DNA from: Pseudomonas sp. PD9R
Lineage (GTDB): Bacteria; Pseudomonadota; Gammaproteobacteria; Pseudomonadales; Pseudomonadaceae
NCBI RefSeq assembly: GCF_019200975.1
Contig: NZ_JAHTMR010000004.1
Span: forward strand, 248,001 to 312,000
DNA length: 64,000 bases
Direction: 5' to 3'
Position 1 is the first letter of the stretch; the number at the start of each line of letters is the position of its first letter. The notes beneath the pieces were generated by a model. The model ran no database searches. It was given only the letters and a program-made list of their open reading frames with translations, and was not told where the DNA came from. Shown here in pieces: positions 25,821-34,270 of the stretch. The position numbers and the translations under genes were made by a program.

Positions 25821-27536
25821 ATGTCCCTTTCAGCGTTCGCTACTGAATTGATTCACGAATCCAACGTTCGCTTCGATGACGAAGCGGACATAGTTGTTGT
25901 CGGCTCCGGAGCCGGCGCTTTCTCTGCCGCGATTAGCGCGAGCAAGCACGGCGCTTCAGTGATCCAACTGGAAAAAGCCGCGCACATCGGCGGCACGACG
26001 AAAAAGGCCGCTGCCGCCTACTGGGTGCCGAACAACCACTTCATGCGTGGTGATGGCCGCGAGGATCCCAAGGTCGATGCCCTGAAGTACATGGCGCGTC
26101 TGACCCGTCCTGCTTCATACGACCCGGCAAAGCCTCATTTGGGCCTGACCGAATGGGAATACCGCATGACCGAAGCGTTCTATGACAACGCCGGTCTCGC
26201 CATCGAGCAACTGACCGAATGGGGCGCGCTTGAGCCGGTACGTTGGGATATACAGCCTGATTACTACTCACAGATGCCGGAAAACAAGGCGCCCTACGGT
26301 CGCATCATTTATCCGCACCTGTTCGGCGGTAGCGTCAATGAAGTCGGCGATGGCACGGATATGATCAAAGTCTTCGCCCGAGCCGCAGAAGGGCAGGGCA
26401 TCGACCTGCGTACCGGGCATCGCGTGATTCAGGCGGTGGTCAATGATCAACAGCAGGTGGTGGGCGTCGTCGCTCAGACCGACGTGGGTACCGTTGCCAT
26501 TCGAGCCCGCAAAGCGGTCATCTTTGCCAGCGGTGGTTTCACCCATAACGTCGAACTGCGTACCCAGTCGCTGCCGGGGCCGATCTTCGGTGGTTGTGCG
26601 GCCAAGTCCAACACCGGCGACTTCATACCCATTGCCCTGGCATTGGGGGCTGACCTGGTCAACATGAATGGCTCCTGGTTGGCACCAATGGTATTGGATC
26701 GCGCCATAGCCAACCGGCCGGACGCTACCTGCTCATTCAGCATTCCTGGCGACAGCATGATTTTCGTCAATCGCTTCGGTCGTCGTGTGGTGAACGAAAA
26801 GGCTCCATACCAGGATATCGTGCCGACGTTTTGGGCATGGGAATCACAAAAAGCCGAGTACCCGAACCTGGTGCTGGTGATGCTCTGGGACGAGGCAACC
26901 CGGCAATTCCATGCTGGCGACAAATACGGCAACCCCATCGGCCGGGCCAAAAGTTCCGGTGGTACCGGCCCGGATGGCGGCGACACCTCTCACATTCTTG
27001 AAGCGGCCACGCTGGCCGAACTGGAAAGCAAGATCAGTCAACGACTGGACAGATTTGCCAGCCATACCGGTGGATTTAATCTGGATGCAAGCTTCCTCGA
27101 TAAACTCCATAGCACCATCGAACGATTCAACGTTTTTGCCGAGAACGGTCGCGACGAAGACTTTCATCGTGGCGAGACGCCTATCGAGCTTTATTTCAAC
27201 ATGGGCGCGCGACCGGGCAACGACAAGAACGAAACGCTTTGGCCGATTTCTGGCGAAGGGCCTTACTACGCAACGCTGCTCGCGCCCGCGACCCTCGATA
27301 CCAAAGGTGGCCCACGCACCGATGTCACCGCACAGGTATTGAATCGCGCTGGCGCTCCCATCGACGGTTTGTACGCGGTGGGCAATTGCGCGGGCGCCAT
27401 GTCCGGTGGCAGCTATTGGGCAGGCGGCGCCACGCTGGGCCCGATCATCACCATGGGCTATGTCGCGGGGCTCAATGCAGCCCGACAGAAAGTGCGACCA
27501 GCCTTCGCTGAACGTGCCGCTGATATTTCAGCCTGA
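25821..27536 (+). CDS. FAD-dependent KstD/fumarate reductase-type ring dehydrogenase
   Basis: 571 residues of the FAD_binding_2 family. The N-terminal FAD motif VVVGSGAGAFSAAI (about 26-39) and the C-terminal GLYAVGNCAGAMSGGSYWAGGATLGP are typical of 3-ketosteroid delta-1-dehydrogenase and cyclohexanone-type desaturases, which introduce C=C bonds next to a ring ketone. In this cluster it could desaturate or aromatise an alicyclic ketone. Gap to the previous gene is 92 bases with a small inverted repeat (25769-25789), so it stays in the operon. The substrate is not known, and a steroid role is not implied by the neighbours. Confidence 0.88.
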   Translation: MSLSAFATELIHESNVRFDDEADIVVVGSGAGAFSAAISASKHGASVIQLEKAAHIGGTTKKAAAAYWVPNNHFMRGDGREDPKVDALKYMARLTRPASYDPAKPHLGLTEWEYRMTEAFYDNAGLAIEQLTEWGALEPVRWDIQPDYYSQMPENKAPYGRIIYPHLFGGSVNEVGDGTDMIKVFARAAEGQGIDLRTGHRVIQAVVNDQQQVVGVVAQTDVGTVAIRARKAVIFASGGFTHNVELRTQSLPGPIFGGCAAKSNTGDFIPIALALGADLVNMNGSWLAPMVLDRAIANRPDATCSFSIPGDSMIFVNRFGRRVVNEKAPYQDIVPTFWAWESQKAEYPNLVLVMLWDEATRQFHAGDKYGNPIGRAKSSGGTGPDGGDTSHILEAATLAELESKISQRLDRFASHTGGFNLDASFLDKLHSTIERFNVFAENGRDEDFHRGETPIELYFNMGARPGNDKNETLWPISGEGPYYATLLAPATLDTKGGPRTDVTAQVLNRAGAPIDGLYAVGNCAGAMSGGSYWAGGATLGPIITMGYVAGLNAARQKVRPAFAERAADISA

Positions 27537-27581
27537 TCATTTATTGGCCGGCTGAATGTCGGCCATCACTGGAGAACCATC

Positions 27582-28322
27582 ATGAATGACATTCGTAGAG
27601 TGGCCGTCGTGACTGGCGCTGCGCAGGGCTTTGGCCAGGCGATCAGTGTCGGATTCGCCAAGCGTGGCATTGATGTGATCGGCGTTGATTTGTCCGATTG
27701 CGCCGAAACCGGTAAGCAAGTGACCGCACTGGGAGCCGACTTCATCGGTCTGAAGGCCGATGTGTCGAATCCGGAATCGACTGAGATGCTACAGCAGTTG
27801 ATCGACAGCACGTTCGGTCGCTGCGACATCCTGGTCAACAACGCCGGCATCTATCCGAACAAACCTTTTGCCGAGGTGGACTTCGCCCTATGGCAGCGTG
27901 TGCACAGGGTCAACCTCGATTCGCAGTTCCTGATGGTCAAGGCAGTGCTGCCGTCGATGATCAAGAACAGCTGGGGACGCATCGTCAATCTGACCAGCAA
28001 CTCTTTGGGGCTGGCGGCACCGGGATTGGCCCACTACATGTCGAGCAAGGCCGGGGTCATTGGTTTTACTCGCGGACTTGCTACCGACGTTGCCGAACAT
28101 GGCATCACCGTCAATGCCGTTGGGCCTACCGCGTCGCTGACACCGGGGGGCAAATCGGGCATCGATCCTGAGGTGATCCAGATGCTCGCCGCGACCCAGG
28201 CCATCAAACGCCCGGGCACCGCTGAGGATATCGTCGGAACCGTGATGTTCTTGTCCAGCGAGGACAGTGCCTGGGTGACGGGCCAGACCATCATGGCGGA
28301 TGGGGGATTGGTGCGTTTGTAG
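27582..28322 (+). CDS. Short-chain dehydrogenase/reductase (FabG-like)
   Basis: 246 residues. TGAAQGFG at 11-18, NNAG at 86-89, Ser139/Ser141, Tyr152 and Lys156 (YMSSK). It follows the flavin dehydrogenase by 45 bases with TGGAGAA as binding site. Probably oxidises a ring or side-chain alcohol to a ketone; the substrate is unknown. Confidence 0.9.
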   Translation: MNDIRRVAVVTGAAQGFGQAISVGFAKRGIDVIGVDLSDCAETGKQVTALGADFIGLKADVSNPESTEMLQQLIDSTFGRCDILVNNAGIYPNKPFAEVDFALWQRVHRVNLDSQFLMVKAVLPSMIKNSWGRIVNLTSNSLGLAAPGLAHYMSSKAGVIGFTRGLATDVAEHGITVNAVGPTASLTPGGKSGIDPEVIQMLAATQAIKRPGTAEDIVGTVMFLSSEDSAWVTGQTIMADGGLVRL

Positions 28323-28343
28323 GGCAGGCACCGTCTAGAACCC

Positions 28344-28359
28344 AATAACAACAAGAGGA
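28344..28359 (+). promoter_or_regulatory. Crc/Hfq-type A-rich site
   Basis: AATAACAACAAGAGGA is a near-ideal catabolite-activity motif fused to the ribosome binding site of the following SDR gene. Confidence 0.6.
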
Positions 28360-28367
28360 CAGTCACG

Positions 28368-29090
28368 ATGAAGCTTGAAGGAAGAATTGCCATCGTTACG
28401 GGTGGGACCGGCGGTATCGGCCGTGCGGTTTGCGACCGTTTCACTGCCGAGGGCGCGAAGCTGGTGGTAGTGGTTGATCGCGCCGAACCCGGCTACGAAC
28501 TGCTTGCGGGCCAGGAGTTCCGGCAAGGTAGCGTCGCGGATCCCGAGTTCTGGAGCACATTGGTCGCGGAGCTTGAAGATCGCTTCGGCAGCATTGATGT
28601 GTTGATCAACAATGCCGGGATCATCGATCACACGCCATTGCACGAGGTTGAGCTGGAAAAATGGAACGAGGTCATCGCGGTCAATCAGACCGCTGTGATG
28701 CTGGGCATGCGGGCGGTGATTCCCGGCATGCTGAAGAAGGGCAAGGGCGCCATCGTCAACACATCTTCAATTTGGGGCACGGTGGCGGTTGAGGGCGTTG
28801 CCAGTTATCACGCCAGCAAAGGCGCAGTACGCCATTTGAGCAAAAACGCGGCATTGACCTATGCCAAGCGTGGCATTCGGGTCAACTCAATGCACCCGGG
28901 GCTGATCCGAACGCCTATCGTCGATCAACAAGCGGACGAGAAAAACGCTTGGGTCATCGCTCAAACACCCATGGGCCACATGGGACGACCGGAAGACATC
29001 GCGGCGGGGATGCTGTTTCTTGCAAGCGATGACGCGGCATTCATTACCGGTACCGAGTTGTACATCGACGGTGGCTACACCGCGCAGTGA
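28368..29090 (+). CDS. Short-chain dehydrogenase/reductase
   Basis: 240 residues. TGGTGGIG at 11-18, NNAG at 81-84, Ser134, Tyr147 and Lys151 (YHASK), C-terminal TELYIDGGYTAQ. It sits 45 bases after the previous SDR. With two SDRs in tandem, successive alcohol or ketone steps, or opposite stereoisomers, are plausible. Confidence 0.9.
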   Translation: MKLEGRIAIVTGGTGGIGRAVCDRFTAEGAKLVVVVDRAEPGYELLAGQEFRQGSVADPEFWSTLVAELEDRFGSIDVLINNAGIIDHTPLHEVELEKWNEVIAVNQTAVMLGMRAVIPGMLKKGKGAIVNTSSIWGTVAVEGVASYHASKGAVRHLSKNAALTYAKRGIRVNSMHPGLIRTPIVDQQADEKNAWVIAQTPMGHMGRPEDIAAGMLFLASDDAAFITGTELYIDGGYTAQ

Positions 29091-29113
29091 GTGTCGATTT
29101 GCTGTGTCTGTAA

Positions 29114-29131
29114 ATTGACAGTTGAGTCTAT
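29114..29131. promoter_or_regulatory. GAC-N6-GTC operator with TTGACA
   Basis: ATTGACAGTTGAGTCTAT: GAC (29117-29119), six bases, GTC (29126-29128). TTGACA can also be a -35 box. It lies just before the SnoaL gene and probably gives an internal regulated promoter. Confidence 0.45.
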
Positions 29132-29169
29132 TAATAAACATAACATTCAATAATAGTGAGAACACAATC

Positions 29170-29631
29170 ATGACTGATCAAGCATTGCTCGCCCGCCTGG
29201 ATGCCCTGGAAAGTCGCATCGCCATCGAACGTCTGATCAACAGTTATGCCCAGGGATTCGACAGCCGAGACCCGGAATTGGTGAGGTCTTTGTGGTTCAG
29301 CGATTCCAAGTTATTGATGGGATCGTTTGGTGACTACGACGGACTTGACGCTATCGTCAAAGCCGCCGACGGCTTCTGGAGTCAGATCCGTCACATGCAC
29401 CACTGGATGGCCAACGTCATCATCGATGTCGACGGTGACAAAGCCACCTCTCGTGCGGCGCTGGACTGCTTCGTCATCGACAACGAAGACGGTCCAACAC
29501 AGATTGGCGGCCTCTACACCGATACCTTCGAGCGCCGCAATGGACGCTGGGGCATTGTCGTGCGCCGGTTTGAGCTGCATTACCAGGCGCCACTCACCGG
29601 CTGGAAATCGAAGCAGGGCACTGATTCCTGA
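29170..29631 (+). CDS. SnoaL-like (NTF2-fold) protein, paralogue of 20148
   Basis: 153 residues, SnoaL_4 type, with IRHMHHWMANVIIDVDGDKA and RRNGRWGIVVRRFELHY shared with the protein at 20148-20621. The ATG at 29170 begins MTDQALLARLDALE, matching the paralogue; the open frame extends upstream but lacks support. A terminator follows, and operators lie on both sides. Possibly an isomerase or dehydratase; which is unknown. Confidence 0.87.
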   Translation: MTDQALLARLDALESRIAIERLINSYAQGFDSRDPELVRSLWFSDSKLLMGSFGDYDGLDAIVKAADGFWSQIRHMHHWMANVIIDVDGDKATSRAALDCFVIDNEDGPTQIGGLYTDTFERRNGRWGIVVRRFELHYQAPLTGWKSKQGTDS

Positions 29632-29650
29632 GGTTGTCTGCCCCTTGATA

Positions 29651-29702
29651 CCTGAGCTCGCCAGATTCCTCACTCTGGCGAGCCAGGAGTTTGGGTTTTT
29701 TT
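29651..29702 (+). terminator. Rho-independent terminator after SnoaL gene
   Basis: GCTCGCCAGA and TCTGGCGAGC form a perfect 10-bp stem, extended by CCTG/CAGG across a one-base bulge, with a run of seven T soon after (about 29695-29702). It separates the first and second halves of the plus-strand cluster. Confidence 0.85.
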
Positions 29703-29730
29703 CTCGATAATTGACGTATTAGTTTTATAT

Positions 29731-29748
29731 TTGACATGCGTGTCGATT
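29731..29748. promoter_or_regulatory. GAC-N6-GTC operator upstream of hydrolase operon
   Basis: TTGACATGCGTGTCGATT: GAC (29733-29735), six bases, GTC (29742-29744), with TTGACA as likely -35. It starts a new transcription unit just after the terminator. Confidence 0.55.
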
Positions 29749-29800
29749 TGAGCGATTTTAGATTCATGCACATCGCTGCCCGGATGTTTGGAGAAAAATA

Positions 29801-31060
29801 ATGAACAGTCACGCGTCTTCCCAAGCCACTGCCGGATTCCTCAATACCGACTGGAATCCACGTAACGTGCCCGCTGGTACCAAAACCACCAACGTAGTGC
29901 TGCGTACCGCCGACAAGGCCGCAACCTCTGGTTCGCTGTACCAGCCAGCTACGGCCACTGATACCGTGGTATGCGTCATGCACCCGCGTGAATTCATGGC
30001 CTGCCATTACCTGATTCCCGACATTGTCGAAGCTGGCTATGCCGCCTGGTCCCAGGCGCCTCGTTCGGTTGGCAATGACCTGCGCCTGGAACACGAACTG
30101 GCCCTGCACGATGTGGCCGCGGGGCTCAATCATCTGCAATCCATCGGTTTCAAACGCATCATTCTGCTGGGTAACTCCGGTGGTGCCGGTTTGTATGCGT
30201 TCTACACCGAGCAGGCTTCGCTGCCGAGCGAGCAGCGCATCGCCAAGACTCCAGGTGGCCGCCCGACTTTACTGGCTGGACTGAACATGCCGATCCCGGC
30301 AGGACTGGTGTTCATCGGCCCACATCCGGGGCAGGGTGCTTTGCTGATGAACTGCATCGACCCGTCGGTGACCGATGAGAACGATCCTCTGTCGATCGAC
30401 CTGACGCTGGACCCCCTGAATCCGGGCAACGGGTTCAATGGCCCGAGCGATACCCACTATTCGCCTGCTTTCATACAGCGTTACCGCGAGGCCCAACATG
30501 AGCGCGTCGCGCGGCTCGATCAGCGGGCTCGTGAGTTGATTCAGCGGCGTCAGGCCGCGCGTCAGCGGGTCAAGGAGCTGGGGCGCGATGCCAGTGTCGA
30601 AGACCGCCGCATTGCCGCCCATACACCGATCATCAATGTCTGGCGTACTGACGCAGACCTGCGTTGCTTTGACCTGAGCCTGGACCCTTCCAAGCGCCGG
30701 TTCGGTTCTCTGTGGGGCAGCGACCCCTATGTCTCCAATTACGGTGCAGTCGGCTTTGCCCGCCAATGCACCCCTGAGAGCTGGCTCTCCACGTGGTCGG
30801 CGTTGTCGTCCAATGCATCGCTAGCGAGAACGGCCTATGCCTTGACCCAGCCGACGTTGGTGGTCGAGTACACCGGCGATCAGGCCTGTTTTCCTGGGGA
30901 TGTGCAGAAGATTTTTGACGCACTGGGCTCCGCGGACAAACAACACCATCGTGTCAGCGGCGACCACCACGGCCGCTCGATTCAGCCTGATGGGCCGTTA
31001 GGCCGACGTGAGGCGGGCCAACGCCTGTCCACCTGGCTGCACCAGAAGTTTGCGCAGTAA
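29801..31060 (+). CDS. Alpha/beta hydrolase-fold protein
   Basis: 419 residues. Nucleophile elbow GNSGGAG with Ser126, oxyanion-type HPREFM at 61-66, an acidic candidate in EYTGDQACFPGD and a C-terminal His in SGDHHGRS. An inserted Arg/Gln-rich helical segment (about 225-265) probably forms the lid. GGAG precedes the ATG at 29801. Predicted to hydrolyse an ester, lactone or C-C bond of a pathway intermediate. First gene of the hydrolase-VOC-ligase-thioesterase-hydroxylase series. Confidence 0.85.
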   Translation: MNSHASSQATAGFLNTDWNPRNVPAGTKTTNVVLRTADKAATSGSLYQPATATDTVVCVMHPREFMACHYLIPDIVEAGYAAWSQAPRSVGNDLRLEHELALHDVAAGLNHLQSIGFKRIILLGNSGGAGLYAFYTEQASLPSEQRIAKTPGGRPTLLAGLNMPIPAGLVFIGPHPGQGALLMNCIDPSVTDENDPLSIDLTLDPLNPGNGFNGPSDTHYSPAFIQRYREAQHERVARLDQRARELIQRRQAARQRVKELGRDASVEDRRIAAHTPIINVWRTDADLRCFDLSLDPSKRRFGSLWGSDPYVSNYGAVGFARQCTPESWLSTWSALSSNASLARTAYALTQPTLVVEYTGDQACFPGDVQKIFDALGSADKQHHRVSGDHHGRSIQPDGPLGRREAGQRLSTWLHQKFAQ

Positions 31061-31099
31061 CTCACTTTGAAACCCCTTTCATCCACGCTGGAGGCGTCC

Positions 31100-31990
31100 A
31101 TGACCGCATTGGAACCCACACCCGTCACGTTACAGCTGCATGGTGTCGACCACACCGCGCGTCCGACCTGGAAGCTGCGAGAAACCATCGAGTTCTATCG
31201 CGACAAGCTAGGCTTGCCATTGATTCATGTGATTTCTGCAAGAGGTTGGGGCCCAGATACCCACCCTGACTTCCTGCACTTTTTCTTCGACAGTGGCAAA
31301 GGCAGCACGATCGCCTTTTTCTACTATTTGGGTTCGGATCAGCCGGACGCACTTGAAGGCCGCAGCGAAATGCGCCCGGCGCCGGACGACCATGTATTCG
31401 ACGCTACCCACACTGCGTGGGAAGTCCAGAGCGAAGGTGAGTTGCAGGCCTGGAAACAGCGACTGGAAGCCCAGGGTTTGAACGTCTCTGTGGAAACCCG
31501 CCACGAAGTGATCGAATCGATCTATGTGCGTGACCCCAATGGGTACTTCATCGAGTTCACCCGCAAGTTGCGCGCGTTGGGTGCACTGGACGCCAGTGAC
31601 GGTTTGCTGACCTTGCAGGCCGCGCTGGACGCTGAAGACAAGGCTCGGAACGAAGGTCGCCGGGTCACTGAAATCGACGAGGTATGGGCGCGCAAGGCCC
31701 AACTGATTGACGCCCGCAGCGGCAGCGGCAGTGCACCGATTCGGTTGTATATCCCGCAGGTTGAGGAGTTCTCATCGATCGTCAAAGACGCGGCTAACCG
31801 CAGTGATTGCCGGGTAGTACCGATGACCGGTTATGACCGTATCGATGCCGAAGCGCCCATCGAGTTTCGCCGAAGCGTGCTGGGAGTGAAACCGGCTATC
31901 TGGTACGGGCTGTTCACCGGTGGGGTTCACGGCACTATCGAGATACTGGATCGGGATCTCGTAAGGATCGCACCAGCCCTGGCGAACTGA
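31100..31990 (+). CDS. VOC-family protein with extra C-terminal domain
   Basis: 296 residues. Residues ~10-150 form one vicinal-oxygen-chelate module (dioxygenase/glyoxalase fold): His in LHGVDHTARP, His in THTAWEVQ and Glu in GYFIEFTRKL could bind a metal. The ~140-residue C-terminal part (from about LTLQAALDAEDK) has no family I recognise. The ATG at 31100 has GGAGG upstream. Extradiol dioxygenases, glyoxalases and epimerases share this fold. As there is no other candidate in the cluster, a ring-cleavage or isomerase role is worth considering but unproven. Confidence 0.83.
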   Translation: MTALEPTPVTLQLHGVDHTARPTWKLRETIEFYRDKLGLPLIHVISARGWGPDTHPDFLHFFFDSGKGSTIAFFYYLGSDQPDALEGRSEMRPAPDDHVFDATHTAWEVQSEGELQAWKQRLEAQGLNVSVETRHEVIESIYVRDPNGYFIEFTRKLRALGALDASDGLLTLQAALDAEDKARNEGRRVTEIDEVWARKAQLIDARSGSGSAPIRLYIPQVEEFSSIVKDAANRSDCRVVPMTGYDRIDAEAPIEFRRSVLGVKPAIWYGLFTGGVHGTIEILDRDLVRIAPALAN

Positions 31991-32120
31991 GAAAAACGGG
32001 ACATCGAGTTGCACAGCTGACATGTAAGCAACCGTCCAAAAAATGCCCTGAACACCGTGCACTTGCATAAAAATAAGTAACCGCGCCGGGATCGTTTTCC
32101 GGAGCAGGAGGCAAGAAGTA

Positions 32121-33788
32121 ATGAAAGGTATACACAGCCCCATCGCCGGGGTGGTTTATCCAGTGGCGCAACGTGCCGCTGAATATTTTGCCAACGATGC
32201 CTGGGTCGACGCGACCGTCGGCCAGGTCCTTCGTGAAACTGCCGCGCGTCACCCTGATCGTATTGCGTTCATTTGCGACGACGCCAGCCTGACGTTTGCC
32301 GAACTGGACGAGCACAGCGAACGGCTAGGTGCAGCCCTGTTGGAGATGGGCCTGAACACCGGTGACCGGGCAATCTTCCAGCTTGGCACATCATTGCAAA
32401 CCGTGATCGTGCTCATGGCTTGCTTCAAGGCCGGTATCGTTCCTGTGTGTTCGTTGCCCCAACACCGCGAAGTCGAAATCGGTCAACTGGCCAATAAAGC
32501 GTCGGCCCGGGGTTACTTCGTTCAAGCGGATTTCGGTCGTGACGATCTGGTGGCATTCGCTCGTGGCATGCTGGCCCAGAGCAGCACCCTCAAGCACCTG
32601 ATTGTGGTCCGCGGACAACTCGGCGGACTTGCCAACGTCGAATCGCTGATTGCCGACATGCCGCTGAACTTCGCCCGTCAACGTCTTGCGCGAGTGAAAC
32701 TGGGCAGTGAGGACGTCTTGAGCTTCCAGTTGTCCGGTGGGACCACCGGGACGCCAAAAATCATTCCGCGTTTTCACGCCGAGTACTTGGGTCACTCTCG
32801 GGACTTGGCCAAGTTGTATCAGGTCGATGAGCAAAGCAAGGTCATCTGGTCTTTGCCGCTGTTGCATAACGCCGGGCAGCTCTATGCATTGCTGCCGCCG
32901 CTGTTGTTTGGCATGACCACCATTCTGATGTCTCGGGTCGATATTCCGTTGATGCTCGATCTGATCGAGCGGCACGAGGTGACCCACGCGTTGTCCATCG
33001 GCCCGGTTGCCCCACAATTGCTGGCCTATCAGGAGGTGAACAAGCACGACCTGAGCTCGCTAAAGATGTTCGCCACCATGAGCCGCTCGGAGATTCTCGA
33101 AGCTCATCTGAACGTGCCATGTTCCAACCTCTACGGCCTGACCGAGGGCCTGTTGTTCGGCGCAGCCCCCGATGCGCCGGAGTACGTGCGGCATCAGACT
33201 CAGGGGTCTTCGGGCTGCGTCTACGACGAACTGCGGCTGCTCGATCCCGACAGTGAACAGCCTGTCGGGCCCGGTCAGATGGGCGAGTTGTGCTTCCGCG
33301 GACCCTCGACCCTGAACGGTTATTTCGATGATCCGGCCGCCAATCACGGTGCATTCACCTCGGACGGTTTCTACCGCTCGGGCGACATGATGACCGCCCA
33401 TGTGGTCGACGGGATGACTCACTACACCTTCGAAGGTCGCCTGCGCGATAACGTCAATCGCGGTGGCGAAAAGATCGGCTGTGAAGAAGTGGAAAGCTTT
33501 GTTTGTCGCCATCCGGCGATTGCCGACGCGAAATTGGTGGCGATGCCCGATCCGATCTACGGCGAGAAGGGCTGCATCTTTATCATCCCGCGCACCGGCG
33601 CAGTGTTGCCGGATCTCAAGGGACTCAGCGACTTCCTGGTAGGGCAGGGCCTGGCCAAGTTCAAATCTCCAGAGCGCATCGAACTGATCGACGTGTTCCC
33701 GGTGACCAAGGTCGGAAAACTGGACAAACCTGCGCTCAAGCGTGTTCTGGCTGAACGCATGACACTTGAAGAGGCCCGAGCATCATGA
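32121..33788 (+). CDS. AMP-dependent aryl/acyl-CoA ligase (DhbE-like)
   Basis: 555 residues, ANL superfamily. P-loop-like SGGTTGTPK at 205-213, LYGLTEG, YRSGDM and the catalytic Lys533 in KVGKLDK. The overall pattern resembles aryl-acid adenylating enzymes (2,3-dihydroxybenzoate-, salicylate-type) and benzoate-CoA ligases. It precedes a thioesterase (4-base overlap) and a hydroxylase resembling salicylyl-CoA 5-hydroxylase, so it likely makes the CoA ester those enzymes use. GGAGG precedes the ATG. Confidence 0.9.
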   Translation: MKGIHSPIAGVVYPVAQRAAEYFANDAWVDATVGQVLRETAARHPDRIAFICDDASLTFAELDEHSERLGAALLEMGLNTGDRAIFQLGTSLQTVIVLMACFKAGIVPVCSLPQHREVEIGQLANKASARGYFVQADFGRDDLVAFARGMLAQSSTLKHLIVVRGQLGGLANVESLIADMPLNFARQRLARVKLGSEDVLSFQLSGGTTGTPKIIPRFHAEYLGHSRDLAKLYQVDEQSKVIWSLPLLHNAGQLYALLPPLLFGMTTILMSRVDIPLMLDLIERHEVTHALSIGPVAPQLLAYQEVNKHDLSSLKMFATMSRSEILEAHLNVPCSNLYGLTEGLLFGAAPDAPEYVRHQTQGSSGCVYDELRLLDPDSEQPVGPGQMGELCFRGPSTLNGYFDDPAANHGAFTSDGFYRSGDMMTAHVVDGMTHYTFEGRLRDNVNRGGEKIGCEEVESFVCRHPAIADAKLVAMPDPIYGEKGCIFIIPRTGAVLPDLKGLSDFLVGQGLAKFKSPERIELIDVFPVTKVGKLDKPALKRVLAERMTLEEARAS

Positions 33789-34270
33789 ATACCACGGAAG
33801 CAGTGATCAGCCAGGTGCCGTTCATTGTTCGGCGCCGGGTGAAGTGGGGCGATTGCGATCCGGCTGGCGTGGTTTACACACCGGTGTTCGGCGAGTACGT
33901 GATCTCCACTGCCGAGTTGTTCTACGAACAGCTACTGGGCATGTCTCCGCAGCATGCCAAACAGCACCATGGCTTCGGTACGCCGACACGGGCATTGGCC
34001 TTCGATTTTCGTGGATCAATGCGCCCGGACGACGAGTTCGATACCGAAGTGGAGGTCAGCGAAGTTCGTAGCCGCAGTTTCGTGCTGACGTTGACCGCGC
34101 GCACTCAGACCGGTGACATCGTATTCATCGCCACTCACACCCCTGTGTGCATCGCCCGGGATGAACGCAAAGGCATCGTAATCCCGGACGTGTTCCGCGA
34201 AGCCCTGCTGAGCTACCAGAGTAATCACGCACAGGTGCTCAAAGCGCCTGGTTCCGAGGTGTCCTCATGA
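33785..34270 (+). CDS. 4HBT-type (hotdog) acyl-CoA thioesterase
   Basis: 161 residues. WGDCDPAGVVY (21-31) is the active-site block of 4-hydroxybenzoyl-CoA thioesterase-type hotdog enzymes, with Asp25 as candidate catalytic residue. It overlaps both neighbours by 4 bases. It would release the hydroxylated aryl acid from CoA after the flavoprotein step. Confidence 0.92.
   Translation: MNTTEAVISQVPFIVRRRVKWGDCDPAGVVYTPVFGEYVISTAELFYEQLLGMSPQHAKQHHGFGTPTRALAFDFRGSMRPDDEFDTEVEVSEVRSRSFVLTLTARTQTGDIVFIATHTPVCIARDERKGIVIPDVFREALLSYQSNHAQVLKAPGSEVSS

Noticed and set aside
29705-29720. TTGACGTATTAG near 29711 as a further operator
   Set aside because: It lacks the GTC half at the right spacing. It may just be AT-rich promoter sequence.
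31991-32120. TGACATGTAAGCAACCGTC before the CoA ligase gene as an operator
   Set aside because: GAC and GTC are 13 bases apart rather than 6 and no palindrome is formed. The ligase is more likely in the upstream operon.
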